DNA of 64,000 nucleotides from Phlebiopsis flavidoalba (Eukaryota; Basidiomycota; Agaricomycetes; Polyporales; Phanerochaetaceae), in assembly GCA_035772785.1 (NCBI GenBank), contig JAOCPU010000016.1, forward strand, positions 186,001-250,000, given 5' to 3'. A model generated the notes under the pieces. The model made no database searches. It was given only the letters and a program-made list of their open reading frames with translations, and was not told the DNA's origin. The translations under genes and the position numbers were made by a program. Below, in pieces: positions 36,504 to 45,974 of the stretch (position 1 is the stretch's first letter; the number at the start of each line of letters is the position of its first letter).

Positions 36504-36539
36504 TCATAACACTGCCGGGGGCGGTCTCGCGCGCTGAAC

Positions 36540-39320
36540 ATTACCGTGTGGCCGGGAATAAGCAAATTGAATAAGTTCGATGCAAGTTGTCTTCTCCTCG
36601 TAGTGGTCTGCCTCGCTCGATGCTCGTTGAGTTGTGTCGTCCTCACTGCTTGTCGAGGTGGCGGGTACTTGGGAACTCAGACGGATGGACGCCGGGCGGC
36701 AGCGGGCGTCGAGTGACGCACATTGGACGCCAGTAGTTCCAGAGCGAGTAGCGGGTCCTTGGTTTCGTAGAGTCGGAGAGACTAACGCCCTCGCCGATCT
36801 GGGCTCAGAGATGCGGCGCTCATGGGGGTGGGGAGAAGGAGTTAACATCGTCTCCATGACGAGCGAGCGCATGTTCTATTGACTTCGCCGCCTTGCGTGA
36901 ACGCGTACGTTCGAGACCGCGGAGTGATGGCGCGCAAAGGATTCGATCGTGGAGAGCGCGATGGAATCACGGTAAACTGAGCCCGTTCATGTATCCACAC
37001 TTTCAGGTGTCAGCAGGCCGGCTCACGCGCGGGCGTTGGCCCGTGCATCCTCGGTCCACGCGTGTTGTGTTTTTCGGCTCAACTTCGGGTCGAGCGATTC
37101 TTGGTTAACCTTCCCTCACAGGGGTTTCGTTCATTGGTATGATGTGAGTGGCTGCATCGACCGGGCTGGGCACCGTGCCGGGGCACACGCGATGCCGTGT
37201 CGGCATGTGCCCCCCCGTCACCATGAAGGAGAGCCTGCCTGTGATACCGTGCGGAGAGGTTGTGAAGTTGATGGGTGAGCCAAGTCGCGGCGCAGGGTGC
37301 GGGGTAGAGGGGATCCGAGTGTCGCAGACAGGGTGATGAGATGATGATGGAGCGGCGAAACTATGTAGTGTGGGTCAGAGGGTTCTGGAGAGCACGTCCT
37401 TTCGGGGATGCCGTGCGTCGACATCGTCCGCGGCCTGGCCGACGGTCACTAGGTGTGTTCGATCAATCTGAGTTGTACGTGAGCCCCTAGCGCGGCATTC
37501 GTCAGTGTGCGTTGGGCCTCCACAGACGTGTGTGGATAGGGAGCAGAGTAACAGACAAGCCGTGATGCAACTCTACAGTAGAATTGTGGTACCACATGGA
37601 AGAACGAGTCCGCCTTGTATGAAAGGAGTCAAGGTGGGGAGTAAAACGCCTGGGGAAAAAAAGAGCCCCACGGGCAATAAGGCTGTGGATACGGACGGGG
37701 ACGGAACCGAGCGATACAGAGGAGGGGACCACACTTGTCCGTGAAAACGTAAAGGTCAAGGAGTGGAGCGCGGTGAACGTGATGAACAGTGGAGCTCAAG
37801 GCCGCTTGGAGGCGGTCAAATTTAAGGTATGCTGCGGCTATCGAGGCAACGCGCCCTCGGGATGGAAAACACGCCAAAATTCCCCCCCCCCCCCGCTCGG
37901 TCGCAGGAAGGTTGCGCCAGGTCTTGATGGGGTTGAGGCTATTATGCTGGCCCATTGGAGCGCCTGGAGAAGTGGCTGTCGAGACATCTGACATGCTCAC
38001 GTGAATGGGGCTGGTGGGCGTGGGGATGGACGGGAGGAACACAACAAAGGGGCGCGTGGGAAGGGGCCGGAAGTACGGCGGAGCTGGACGGGGAGGTAGG
38101 GAAGGAGGGAGAGCGCGAGGGGAAGTTGCGGCCGACCCAGAGGACGATGGGCAGAGCGCGGAACGAGGGATGGTCAGGGAGCGTGTGACGAGAGCCAGTA
38201 CCGACGTCCTTTTCCGATGTACGCCATGCCGATCTGGCCGATGAGGCGCGCCGATGTTCGGCTGACACAGGGTGTAGAAGGTACTGATAACGACGTCAGC
38301 GTGGGCAGGGGGACCCGCGTGCGACTAGAATATCACTGACCATGTTATATTCGTGTTGTCGGCGACGTGGTGAGCATGGGTCGACAATCACGGCGGTTTT
38401 TTGAGTGGTCGCCTATTAGGGCCGTCGTCTTGATGAATAGCTTGCTGCGCGGCGATACTGCTCAGCGACGAGGGGCGAGATGTTCGATCTTGAAGGAACA
38501 CGCCGGTGCCGGTGAGGCCCAATGATGATGACGGCGACGATGAAGCATGCCACCGACGGGCACCTTTTTGCTCGATGACGCCGGGACGGCAGAGATTGAT
38601 GAGTGAGAACGTGACCGGAAGAGCGCGACAGCAACCGAGACGCAGACCGTCTTGAAACGACCCCATCTGGTGTCGGCAAGGTAGGCGTCCAAACAACGGA
38701 ATCACGTACAACCCTATAGCAGGCGTGGATTATAAAAAAAGTGCGGAAAATACACGCTCAAGATAGGATGCGTACCAGAAGCTGTTGAATGTGCCGATAC
38801 CAGTGGATGCCCGTTGGCCGAGACCCAGCGCGGCCGGGCTGGTTCACGGACGCACCATTCTTGGAGCCTGGTGGGAGCGGCTGCTGGATTGAAATTGGTC
38901 TGGGGGAAAACGCGACATTGAGCCACACGTGCTCCCAAGCAATGCGGCACATGGTACGCACAAAGACGACAGTCGCGCCGAGTAGTAGGAAAAACCGTTC
39001 GCAGAGCTCGACGAACGCGATCACTGGAGACAGATGGTGATGAGCGTGATTGTTCGCGGGGGGGGCGACCATGTGGGGCACGGTACGATAGGCGTTCCAG
39101 GGCATCTTTGTCCGAGACGCGGCGGAGCGTGTTGCGCTCGTCATCGGTGGGGAACTCGAGGCCGTCGTGGATGCCGTCGTGCTCTGCGCAGTCTGGCGGC
39201 CTCGCTCACGATGTGGTCGTGGGAGTCGCCAACTTCTTCTCCAGATAATGTACTGGTCGCGCTCGGCCTCGGCGAAGCCAGCGATCATGGCGTCGTCTGT
39301 CTGCAAGTCCTGCCATCGTG
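36540..39320 (-). CDS. POT/PTR2-family peptide transporter, frameshifted
   Basis: A proton-coupled oligopeptide transporter (POT, major facilitator superfamily) of the plasma membrane, expected to have 12 membrane helices and about 580-620 residues. On the minus strand the cytosolic N-terminus reads EFPTDDERNTLRRVSDK (about 39115-39165), then PWNAY. After an intron of about 65 bp, VIAFVELCERF opens helix 1, followed by QQPLPPGSKNGAS (about 38865-38905). RWGRFKTVCVSVAVALF (about 38620-38670) and SNISPLVAEQY (about 38455-38490) are typical of the family. LPIVLWVGRNF (about 38115) and a late MRSLVM (36855-36872) follow, and the end reads HLDKQ-EDDTTQR-like (about 36630-36660), matching the usual C-terminal tail. 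Frames shift often, including around the C13 run at 37882-37894. The start lies upstream of 39165 and is uncertain; the end is approximate. Confidence 0.85.
37882..37894. repeat. C13 homopolymer inside the PTR2 gene
   Basis: Thirteen consecutive C on the plus strand. On the coding (minus) strand this is a G13 run in or next to an exon. Its length decides the frame and cannot be trusted. Confidence 0.85.
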
Positions 39321-40875
39321 GGGTACAGTAGCTCGGCGAGTACTGCTAGATTGGGGGCGGTGTGCGGCGCGCGCCGAGCGGAGGAGGGGGGAAGGAGGGT
39401 CGCTGGGGAGGAGGCCCCCAGCGTGGAAATTTATACGAACCTTGGGCTGAATTGCTTGGAGTGGAATGGGAACAGCTTGATGAGGGAGCACATGGTCCCC
39501 TGGCGCCTCCCCGCGTTATCCTTGTGCGAGTCCTGCGGAACATCGTTCCTGAGGCTGCAAGATCGAAAAAAATAGCGGCCGGAGCTTTTCTTTCTACCAG
39601 GCCCGCGCCCGGACGCCTACAAGGCCCCGCCGTCTCCACTTCCACCAGGCGTCGCCGAGGTCGTTCGAGCCGATGCAGAGATGTCTCCGCGGTCGCCGCC
39701 GCCACCGGTGTCGAGGGCGAGCCCTGCGCCGCTGCCTTCAGCCGTTATCTCGCCCTCGCCCGTGCGTCCTGATCCTTCCGTCACTTCGCTACGGCTAAAA
39801 CTCGCCATGCGCCCCAGCTATCGCAAAGCCCATCACGTCTTTCTCTCCAGCACGGTTCGCCTCCCTTCTCGCGCCTTGGCTGATGCCAACACATTCCACC
39901 ACACTCTCTTTTGATAAGGCGCGGCCTCGACGCGATGTACGCCTGCTGCGTTCCTCGCCACAACTTTTTTTCTTCGCCTGCTCGCGCAATCGACACAGAA
40001 AATGACACCTCCTGTCTCGCCACCCGGAGCCATCCCCAAGCAGGCCCAGACGAGCCGGCGTACAAGGGTCTGGTAGCCGTGCGCGCGCTCCCGATCGCCC
40101 CATCCCGCCTGCCCTTGTGTGCGCGCGCATGCTCGCCCCCCGCGTGCTCTCCGCCGCTTGGCGCGCCCGCCCCATGTGGCCCGTTGCCGTCATGCTCGCC
40201 CCCGCCGAGGTTCGTCGCCCCCGGTGTGTAAGGGCGGGGCCGCGAGCTGCCCGCGCCGCATGACACAGCACCGACCGCGCACGGGCCCGTGCGGATCGCG
40301 CGTTCTGCTCAGCGGATGTCGCTTCCGCACCCTCTGTGCACCCCTGGCCACTTGTCGGCATGTCGTCGCGCCCGGCCGCACATTCAGTTTTCGTGCGTGC
40401 GGTTCCCACCGCCAGAGGGTCTCCGAGCAATGCAGGATCACGGCGCGTCAGACGAATGGAGAGCTCTCGCCGCGTGCGCGTGCAGGGGCGGGCCGAGGAG
40501 GCCATTTGGCTGCCGAATCCCTGCTCCGGTATTTACAGCACCAGGAGGCCTGTCGTTCTGCTCCCATCTTTGGAGAGGTGGGGAGAATACGGCATGCATT
40601 CACGCCACCGCTGCTGCCCCACGCCGGGTCCGGTTCTGTAGACCGCAATTTGTGTTCTCGGACAACACAGCATTGCGTCTCGTACAACCCTACGTAGGCC
40701 CGAACCTATTAAATAATGGACGGCCCTCGAGCCGTGGCGTCGACGACCGTCGTTGGCCACTGTCAACAGCGTAGTGGCCCTACGAAAAGAGAGCAAGAAA
40801 GAGAGCACTGAGTGAGCGGCTTGTGAAAATGACTCACAACAGAGCGAGACGGTATTACATATTATTTTCGGTATC
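39321..40875. other. GC-rich region upstream of PTR2, no gene recognised
   Basis: Long open frames on both strands (for example a 236-codon minus frame at 39795-40505) are typical of GC-rich DNA and show no family signature. The left end should contain the PTR2 promoter. A plus-strand frame near 39681-39914 (ending LADANTFHHTLF) has a plausible composition but is not recognised. Confidence 0.3.
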
Positions 40876-40963
40876 CCTTCGATAGCTCAGTTGGAAGAGC
40901 GCAAGACTGTAATGGTTACATTGGCTATCTTTGATGTCGCTGGTTCGATCCCGGCTCGAAGGA
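40876..40963 (+). tRNA. tRNA-Tyr (GTA) with 14-nt intron
   Basis: The acceptor CCTTCGA pairs with TCGAAGG at the end, followed by discriminator A. The D arm reads AGCTCAGTTGGAAGAGC. The anticodon stem begins CAAGA and the loop starts CTGTAA, giving anticodon GTA at 40909-40911. A 14-nt insertion (TGGTTACATTGGCT, 40913-40926) sits one base 3' of the anticodon, the canonical tRNA intron position, and tRNA-Tyr genes of fungi usually carry one. The T arm is GCTGGTTCGATCCCGGC. The 3' anticodon stem has one extra T (TCTTTG for TCTTG), which again looks like an indel. Confidence 0.9.
40913..40926 (+). other. tRNA-Tyr intron
   Basis: Fourteen bases lie between anticodon-loop positions 37 and 38, to be removed by the tRNA splicing endonuclease. 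Confidence 0.75.
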
Positions 40964-41060
40964 ATAACGAGGTCTTTGAAATGCGCGTTTTTCGTGCCTC
41001 AGTGGTAATCTGTAAGGCTCCAATTATTCAAATTTTAGTCTATGTAAACAGTTCGTGAAT

Positions 41061-41100
41061 ACTAAGGCTCCAACTGTTTAGTTTAACAGTTTATAAACAG
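41061..41100 (+). repeat. Left terminal inverted repeat
   Basis: It pairs with 41818-41859 in inverted orientation. It is followed by short internal repeats of GTAAACTAAACA (to about 41123). Confidence 0.7.
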
Positions 41101-41254
41101 TAAACTAAACAGTAAACTAAACAGTATATGTTACACTTTGCATAAGAGGCTTTTGGGCACTTCAAAGGCCTTTTTTGGTTTTATATCAAGCCGACCAACG
41201 ATCGGGCCCAACCCTCCACCGCGTTCAGGGCAACAGCGTAGACTACAGGACAGA

Positions 41255-41321
41255 CCCAGCCTTGCCATAAGTGCTGGTGATGCATTCTCGGCACGAGACG
41301 TTCCACGGGATGAGCTCGAGC
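41255..41321 (+). repeat. Diverged direct repeat, copy 1
   Basis: CCCAGCC...CCATAAG..., ending TGAGCTCGAGC, recurs at 42070-42128 with many differences. This copy lies inside the inverted-repeat element and the other just outside it. Confidence 0.4.
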
Positions 41322-41817
41322 AAAACGAGCAAAGTTAACATGAGCGACGGCGCATAAATATTGTATTCATGGATAGCCGACACGCTGACTCACAGAGGGC
41401 TGTGAGAGTGAACAGCGAGATGCTCGGTTTGAAGCCAGAGACCCCGGCGGTTGGAGGACTTACCGAGGAGTGCTATGAAGCAACTTTGCTAATTGTAAGC
41501 TTTATGCTTTACCTTCCTCGTTGCTTCAAGCGAGGTATCGCGAGGATATCATCAAATATAAGGTCTGCCCTACTTAGGGAGACTAATGGCCGACTCCTCT
41601 TCACGGTGATTAGGCGCCTTCCCGCCCTCCACCGACGCGCGCCTTGATCGATCGTGTCGAGCTCGATAGACCGCTGGCTTCAAGCGTCAGTAATGAGAGT
41701 GTACATTGCAAGGTAGCACATTTTGCTCTACGGAAGATACAGGTGTCAGGCACAGAAACTTTTTACGTCGATTTACGGGCATTTTCGTAAATAAACACAA
41801 ACATAAACAGTTAAAAC

Positions 41818-41859
41818 GGTTTATAAGCAGTAAATAAACTAAACAGTTGGAGTCTTAGT
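41818..41859 (-). repeat. Right terminal inverted repeat
   Basis: Inverted partner of 41061-41100. The flanking 41780-41817 is also rich in AAACA/AAACAG motifs, as on the left side. Confidence 0.7.
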
Positions 41860-42069
41860 AAATGCTAAACAAGTAGCTACTAACTATTGGCCAGCATTCA
41901 ACTTCGCGCGTAGCGCGCGTCGCTAGGGTCTGGGCACGAGAATATTGTACTTTGAGTAGCAAGCTTTCAGACACGACAGAAACATTCGTTAGTGATGAAA
42001 TTGAATTGAAACCACCAACTAGTAATCATCATCACCCCTCAAACGTCCTGAGGGCTAAACAACTCATAC

Positions 42070-42128
42070 CCCAGCCATAAGCGCCAGCGATTGCAGGGCG
42101 AGACATTGTTTTACAGATTGAGCTCGAG
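42070..42128 (+). repeat. Diverged direct repeat, copy 2
   Basis: Partner of 41255-41321; it shares CCATAAG, CGAGAC and TGAGCTCGAGC in the same order. It overlaps the 3' end of the minus-strand frame at 42111-42437. Confidence 0.4.
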
Positions 42129-42560
42129 CCACGGGCTAGCGGCACATTGATGCCATGCACGTAGATAGGCCGCAGATGCACTGACTCGCCTTTCCATTAG
42201 TTGCGCATAATCTTCTCTGGCTCTTCGAAATTCTGAGATGTGTGAAGCACTACACTCAAAGTAAACAACGCCAGTCAGTACCTGCTCAGTCAGAGGTTGA
42301 TGGCTAGATTCTTGGGATTTTTGACCGGCAATCGGATTTGCCTCTGGTTCAAGGGTGTGGTCACAAGTACTTATCACCCACCGGTCATTTGCGCTTGAAA
42401 CTTCTACTTGCGTGCTCGAGCTTGTACTGTGTGCCAATGTTCAGATCCTTACAAGTGACATTGAGCTGGAATGGTTTACTATTCGGGTCGTTCCCTACAA
42501 CTGTTGGCACAAGCGCACACTAACAACACTTTTACCCACGAGTTACATATAGCTTGCGTC
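42111..42560 (-). CDS. Unrecognised small minus-strand gene
   Basis: The frame at 42111-42437 contains LTEQVLTGVVYFECSASHIS, EFRRAREDYAQLMERRVSAS and ends WHQCAASPWLELNL. A neighbouring frame just upstream (about 42410-42510) gives PFQLNVTCKDLNIGTQYKLE and may be its first exon. The composition looks like real protein with one amphipathic helix. No family is recognised. It lies beside the inverted-repeat element and could be part of an older, larger element. Confidence 0.25.
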
Positions 42561-42643
42561 CTGGCAGAATACGGGCGTCCATAACAGCGGGGTTGGCAGA
42601 AAGTAGCTCAGGGGTCAGTGAGCGTAGGTAACCGGGGGGGGCC

Positions 42644-42901
42644 TTAGCGGGTCTTTCCCAGTAATCTGAGGGCGTGGGGTTCGAATTCGAAGCCTACCTC
42701 GCTGCTGGCTTCGTGGACGTCCCATTTTGCTATTCGCTGCACTATCAGAATGTGTATGGAGGCGAATTTTATGTTACCCAGGAAAGTGCACGGGGTAATG
42801 GAAAACTTGACACGACTCCAAGCTGAACTTTTCAGTAGGAGTTCTACTGTCTCCAAGGGAAGTACCGTTTGGCAACCCATAAGTATGGCGCTTTGACGCA
42901 A
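42644..42901 (-). CDS. Unrecognised ORF
   Basis: An 85-codon minus-strand frame (VELLLKSSAWSRVKFSITPC, then SIHILIVQRIAKWDVHEASS) has a plausible protein composition but no identifiable relatives. It may be an exon or a gene relic. Confidence 0.2.
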   Translation of the reverse strand: MRQSAILMGCQTVLPLETVELLLKSSAWSRVKFSITPCTFLGNIKFASIHILIVQRIAKWDVHEASSEVGFEFEPHALRLLGKTR

Positions 42902-44800
42902 ACCTTAATCACTCGGAGAACGTAAAATTTGATGTTGGTCCGAGAGCACTAGTTGGTCAACTGAGAGCTTTCCCGATGAGTCGGTAGGTCGCTGAGATAA
43001 AATAAGCAGCACGAACTATAGCTGAGACTTGGATGCACTCATATACCCATACACAGCACTTCCGCTGGTCATTACATAGCTAGGGGTGCTATATTGAATC
43101 TGCAAACGACTTGACGTGTTGTACAGGGTGGAATCATGCATGGAAACTATTGACGTTGACCACACCACTAGGCCGTTCGGCCAAAGAGCTGCTGCTCTCC
43201 AGCAGGAGTGTTGGCATTGGCATGCTCAAAGCAATCGGCCACCGTCCTAGCCACACCCTTGTCAAACAACGCGTTGTCGTTACAAACAGCTAGGCCACAC
43301 CCACCTGAGGAGGGGACGAGTGATATAAGGACCATGGCGGACCCCCATAATCTCCATCCCGCCCACAACATTCAACCTACTCAGCTATGGCAGGGTACTG
43401 TACCTCACCCCGCCCCTCATACCGCCCGCACCGGAGGAACTAACCCATCGCACAGGAACACACCCACCAAGCCCAACTTGAAGACCACGCCGCCGCGTAC
43501 GTCCAGTGGCCCCAGCACCAGCACTGCCCAAGCAGCGACAATACGTGCGCACGCTCGAGCCCGTCTATACGGTGCCCCCGCCTTGGGAGCGCCAGCCCAA
43601 AGAAGGCCGCCTGGCAGCAGCACGGGCCGCTCGACGAGCCCGAGCCTCAGCTGCGCCTACTTCCCGAGCACATCTGTGAGGGCGATGTAGCCGGGCGAGG
43701 GCGAGGGCGAGGGCGCAGGGCGAGGCAGACAAGCTGCCCGCGCTTCGCGCGCGCCCGTGCCGTCCCACCATGTGAACCCGCATAATTGCCGCACAGCTGT
43801 CGGGCGGGGGTCTCCCAGGCCGAAGGTGCTCGCGACCGGGTGGGGGGGTTGGGGGTGGAGTTTTGTGCGCATGCCTGTGCCCGGCAACGCGTATGCGGGC
43901 GCTGTGGTTGAGAAGCAGGCGGTGGGAGCGGACTTGGGGATCGGCTCGAGTCCAAGGTTGAGGAGCGCGAGGGTCGAGAAGTTGATTATTGCGCGGGAGG
44001 GGATCTGTGGAGACCGAGATACGACTTTGGGGATGATGAGGAGGAAGAGGAGGAGAGCTGGGCGATGGCGTTTTCTATGAATGTCCTCAGGGTCCTAACG
44101 CCGTTGATTCCTACCAGGCTCCTCTAGGAAGATGTTGGCGGCCACACCGGCGACTGCTTAAGCTCTTACCAACGCCCATCGCGAATTTCAATCGGGCTCA
44201 CATCAGTCTAATCCATCCCTTATTCAATATAAGCTGCTCTGAATCCCCCTAATAAAACTATGCATCTCACCTTCTCACGTGTCAATTATTCGTCTGTCTC
44301 GACGGAGAAAACAAACAAAGCGTCACCGCGTCAGATTTGTGGGTCCCGAGCATCGGGGGCCTTTTGATGCGCCATAAAGGACACCGATCACCCCTTCGGC
44401 ACCAAAATCACATTGACCACGAAGTCACTCCCACTCACCACGAGTGTTCTCACATCACCCTGCAATCCGCTCGTTTTCCTCCTGCATTGCGTGTCAACAT
44501 GTGATGGCGCCATAGCCTGGGGCAGCACGTGTTGAGATCACACATTGAGGCCATGTCACCCTGCTCGGATGCTAATGGATGTCTTCGTATTGTCAGGCCC
44601 GGGTCTAGGAGCGGTACCCAATCACGCTCTTGCATTAGGACACAAATGTGAGGTTGTGCTTATCGCGTCGTGTCTCTTTCATCTCCACAACCTCGTCCAC
44701 CCAAGAGCCCTCACCCCAACCGCAGCCAGCTATCGCACAAGAATAGACGTGGACCATGGCGGTCAGAGATTACTGCGTGAGATCGCGCTCGACCCTTCCA
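42902..44800. other. Region without a firm gene; GC-rich from about 43.3 kb
   Basis: A plus-strand frame with ATG at 43335 (MADPHNLHPAHNIQPTQ, Pro/Ala/Thr-rich, to about 43690) and a later acidic stretch (DFGDDEEEEEESWAM, about 44020-44065) could belong to one disordered protein, but I cannot support it further. From about 44090 to 44800 nothing coding is seen, and the right part should contain the methyltransferase promoter. Confidence 0.25.
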
Positions 44801-45974
44801 TGGCCATCGTGCCCGCCCTCGACGATCGCTACTCGTCCTGGGGCGACACGAGCGTACGCCTTCCTCCATCTAGCGCCCATAAACAATGACGACGCCGCGC
44901 TCACGCAGCGGCTGCTGTGCTCCGTGGTACAAGGCCGTGTGGCAAATAAGCAGTAGTCCCCGCACGACCAACCTTTGCAATCATACGCACGCCTCACCTC
45001 GGGTGGTCCCGCAGAGCCTGTGAGTGCCGTCGCATTCAATCGGCGAGTGCAGCCCCGTAACCGTAACACCCCACAGTGGTCCCAGCGCAGTAGCATCCGT
45101 ACCCGTGCATCCCGCGCCTTCTCAACTTCGTTGACGCGCTTCATGGCGCGAACCCAATCTACCGATCACGCGGCGCGTTGTCTCGCCGCGGGCAAAGCGC
45201 GCCCGCACGACGCGCTCTTCCTCGACCCTCGGCTGCTGCAGTACGCCGCCTTCCCCTCCCTTGCCCCCTCGTGCGCTAGCTCACGCGGCACAGTGGGGAC
45301 AGACGTGCGCAAGCTCGTCGCGGACGGCTACCCCGCCCGGCGCGCGTGCGCGGGATTTGCGACCTTGCCTCCCGCGCGGAGTTCAGCGCGCACGGGCACG
45401 CGCTCTTCGCCGACGCGCGCACCTGCCCCGGTTCCGTTTTCTTTTCCTCCTAGTTCTTCACGGGGGACGTCCTCTCGCGCTTGCGCACAACCCTGCCGCC
45501 CCGCGGGTGGTGTGGACTCGGGGAAGGCGAGCTCGGACGTCTGCGCTTGGGCGGTGAACGCACCTGTATGCGGGGCGCGCTGTTCCACCTGTTTGATGAG
45601 CCGACGCAGCGTGCACTTGCGCTCCGGGTGGGGGTGCGTTGCTCAGGCGGGCGCCGGGGTCGGTTGTGTTTTGGGAGGCACCAGGGGTTGGCTGTTGCTG
45701 GCATGATGTGATGACCACATGGGCCGGGTGCGTAGTGCGTTTATTGCATGTCACAGAGACTGAGGTGGTGGGTGCTAGGGTGCTAGGAAGCGGTAATGGG
45801 CATTCGGAGGAGAGCTGGCCGGTGCTGTGGCGGGAGGTGTTTACGGAGCTCGAGGGCGAGGAGTTTGCAGAGCGGGTGGTCATCTGTGCAGAGTTGACAG
45901 AGGGATTCAAAGGAAGGCTCATCGGGGCAAAGGCTCAACATAGGATGCTCGTTTGGAGTGTACAAATTGTGTAA
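44801..45974 (+). CDS. SAM-dependent methyltransferase (basidiomycete DDRY-type, class I)
   Basis: A class I, Rossmann-fold methyltransferase of a type abundant in Agaricomycetes. The start MAIVPALDDRYSSW (ATG 44801) matches the usual opening with DDRY. INNDDAALTQRLL follows, then the aromatic/Tyr region QSYARL (about 44978). Motif I is split by an intron: LFLD-LGCC ends at 45240, the intron is 45241-45293 (GTACGC..CACAG), and exon 2 continues GTDVRKLVADGYPARR. Joined, this restores an LDLGCCMGTD-type SAM site, given removal of one C in 45226-45228. Later blocks are GHALFADARTCP, RVVWT, GALFHLFDEPTQRALALRV (about 45575-45630), VVFGRHQGLAVAGMM, DDHMGR before another short intron, and REVFTELEGEEFAE. 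The protein ends MLVWSVQIV with TAA at 45972-45974. The substrate is unknown. Several members sit in secondary-metabolite clusters, but no such cluster is visible here. Confidence 0.85.
45241..45293 (+). other. Intron splitting SAM motif I
   Basis: A 53-bp GT..AG intron. With it removed, codon A|TG gives Met and the glycine-rich motif I of the methyltransferase becomes continuous. Confidence 0.7.

Larger units (their letters stand above)
41061..41859. mobile_element. Short AT-ended element with about 40-bp terminal inverted repeats (MITE-like)
   Basis: The sequence at 41061-41100 (ACTAAGGCTCCAACTGTTTA, continuing GTTTAACAGTTTATAAAC) recurs in inverted form at 41818-41859, whose reverse complement starts ACTAAGACTCCAACTGTTTA. 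The repeats differ by a few bases and one short indel. They enclose about 800 bp with no transposase, so this looks like a non-autonomous DNA transposon. The only open frame inside (41369-41647) is unrecognised. A partial extra copy of the terminal motif (TAAGGCTCCAA) lies just outside at 41012-41022. Clear target-site duplications were not identified. The element starts 98 bp after tRNA-Tyr. Confidence 0.6.

Noticed and set aside
39795..40505. 236-codon minus-strand open frame
   Set aside because: An Arg/Ala/Thr-rich pattern with an equally long frame on the other strand, typical of GC-rich non-coding or noisy DNA.
44801..45974. A secondary-metabolite gene cluster around the methyltransferase
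   Set aside because: No polyketide synthase, peptide synthetase, terpene cyclase or P450 was recognised nearby.
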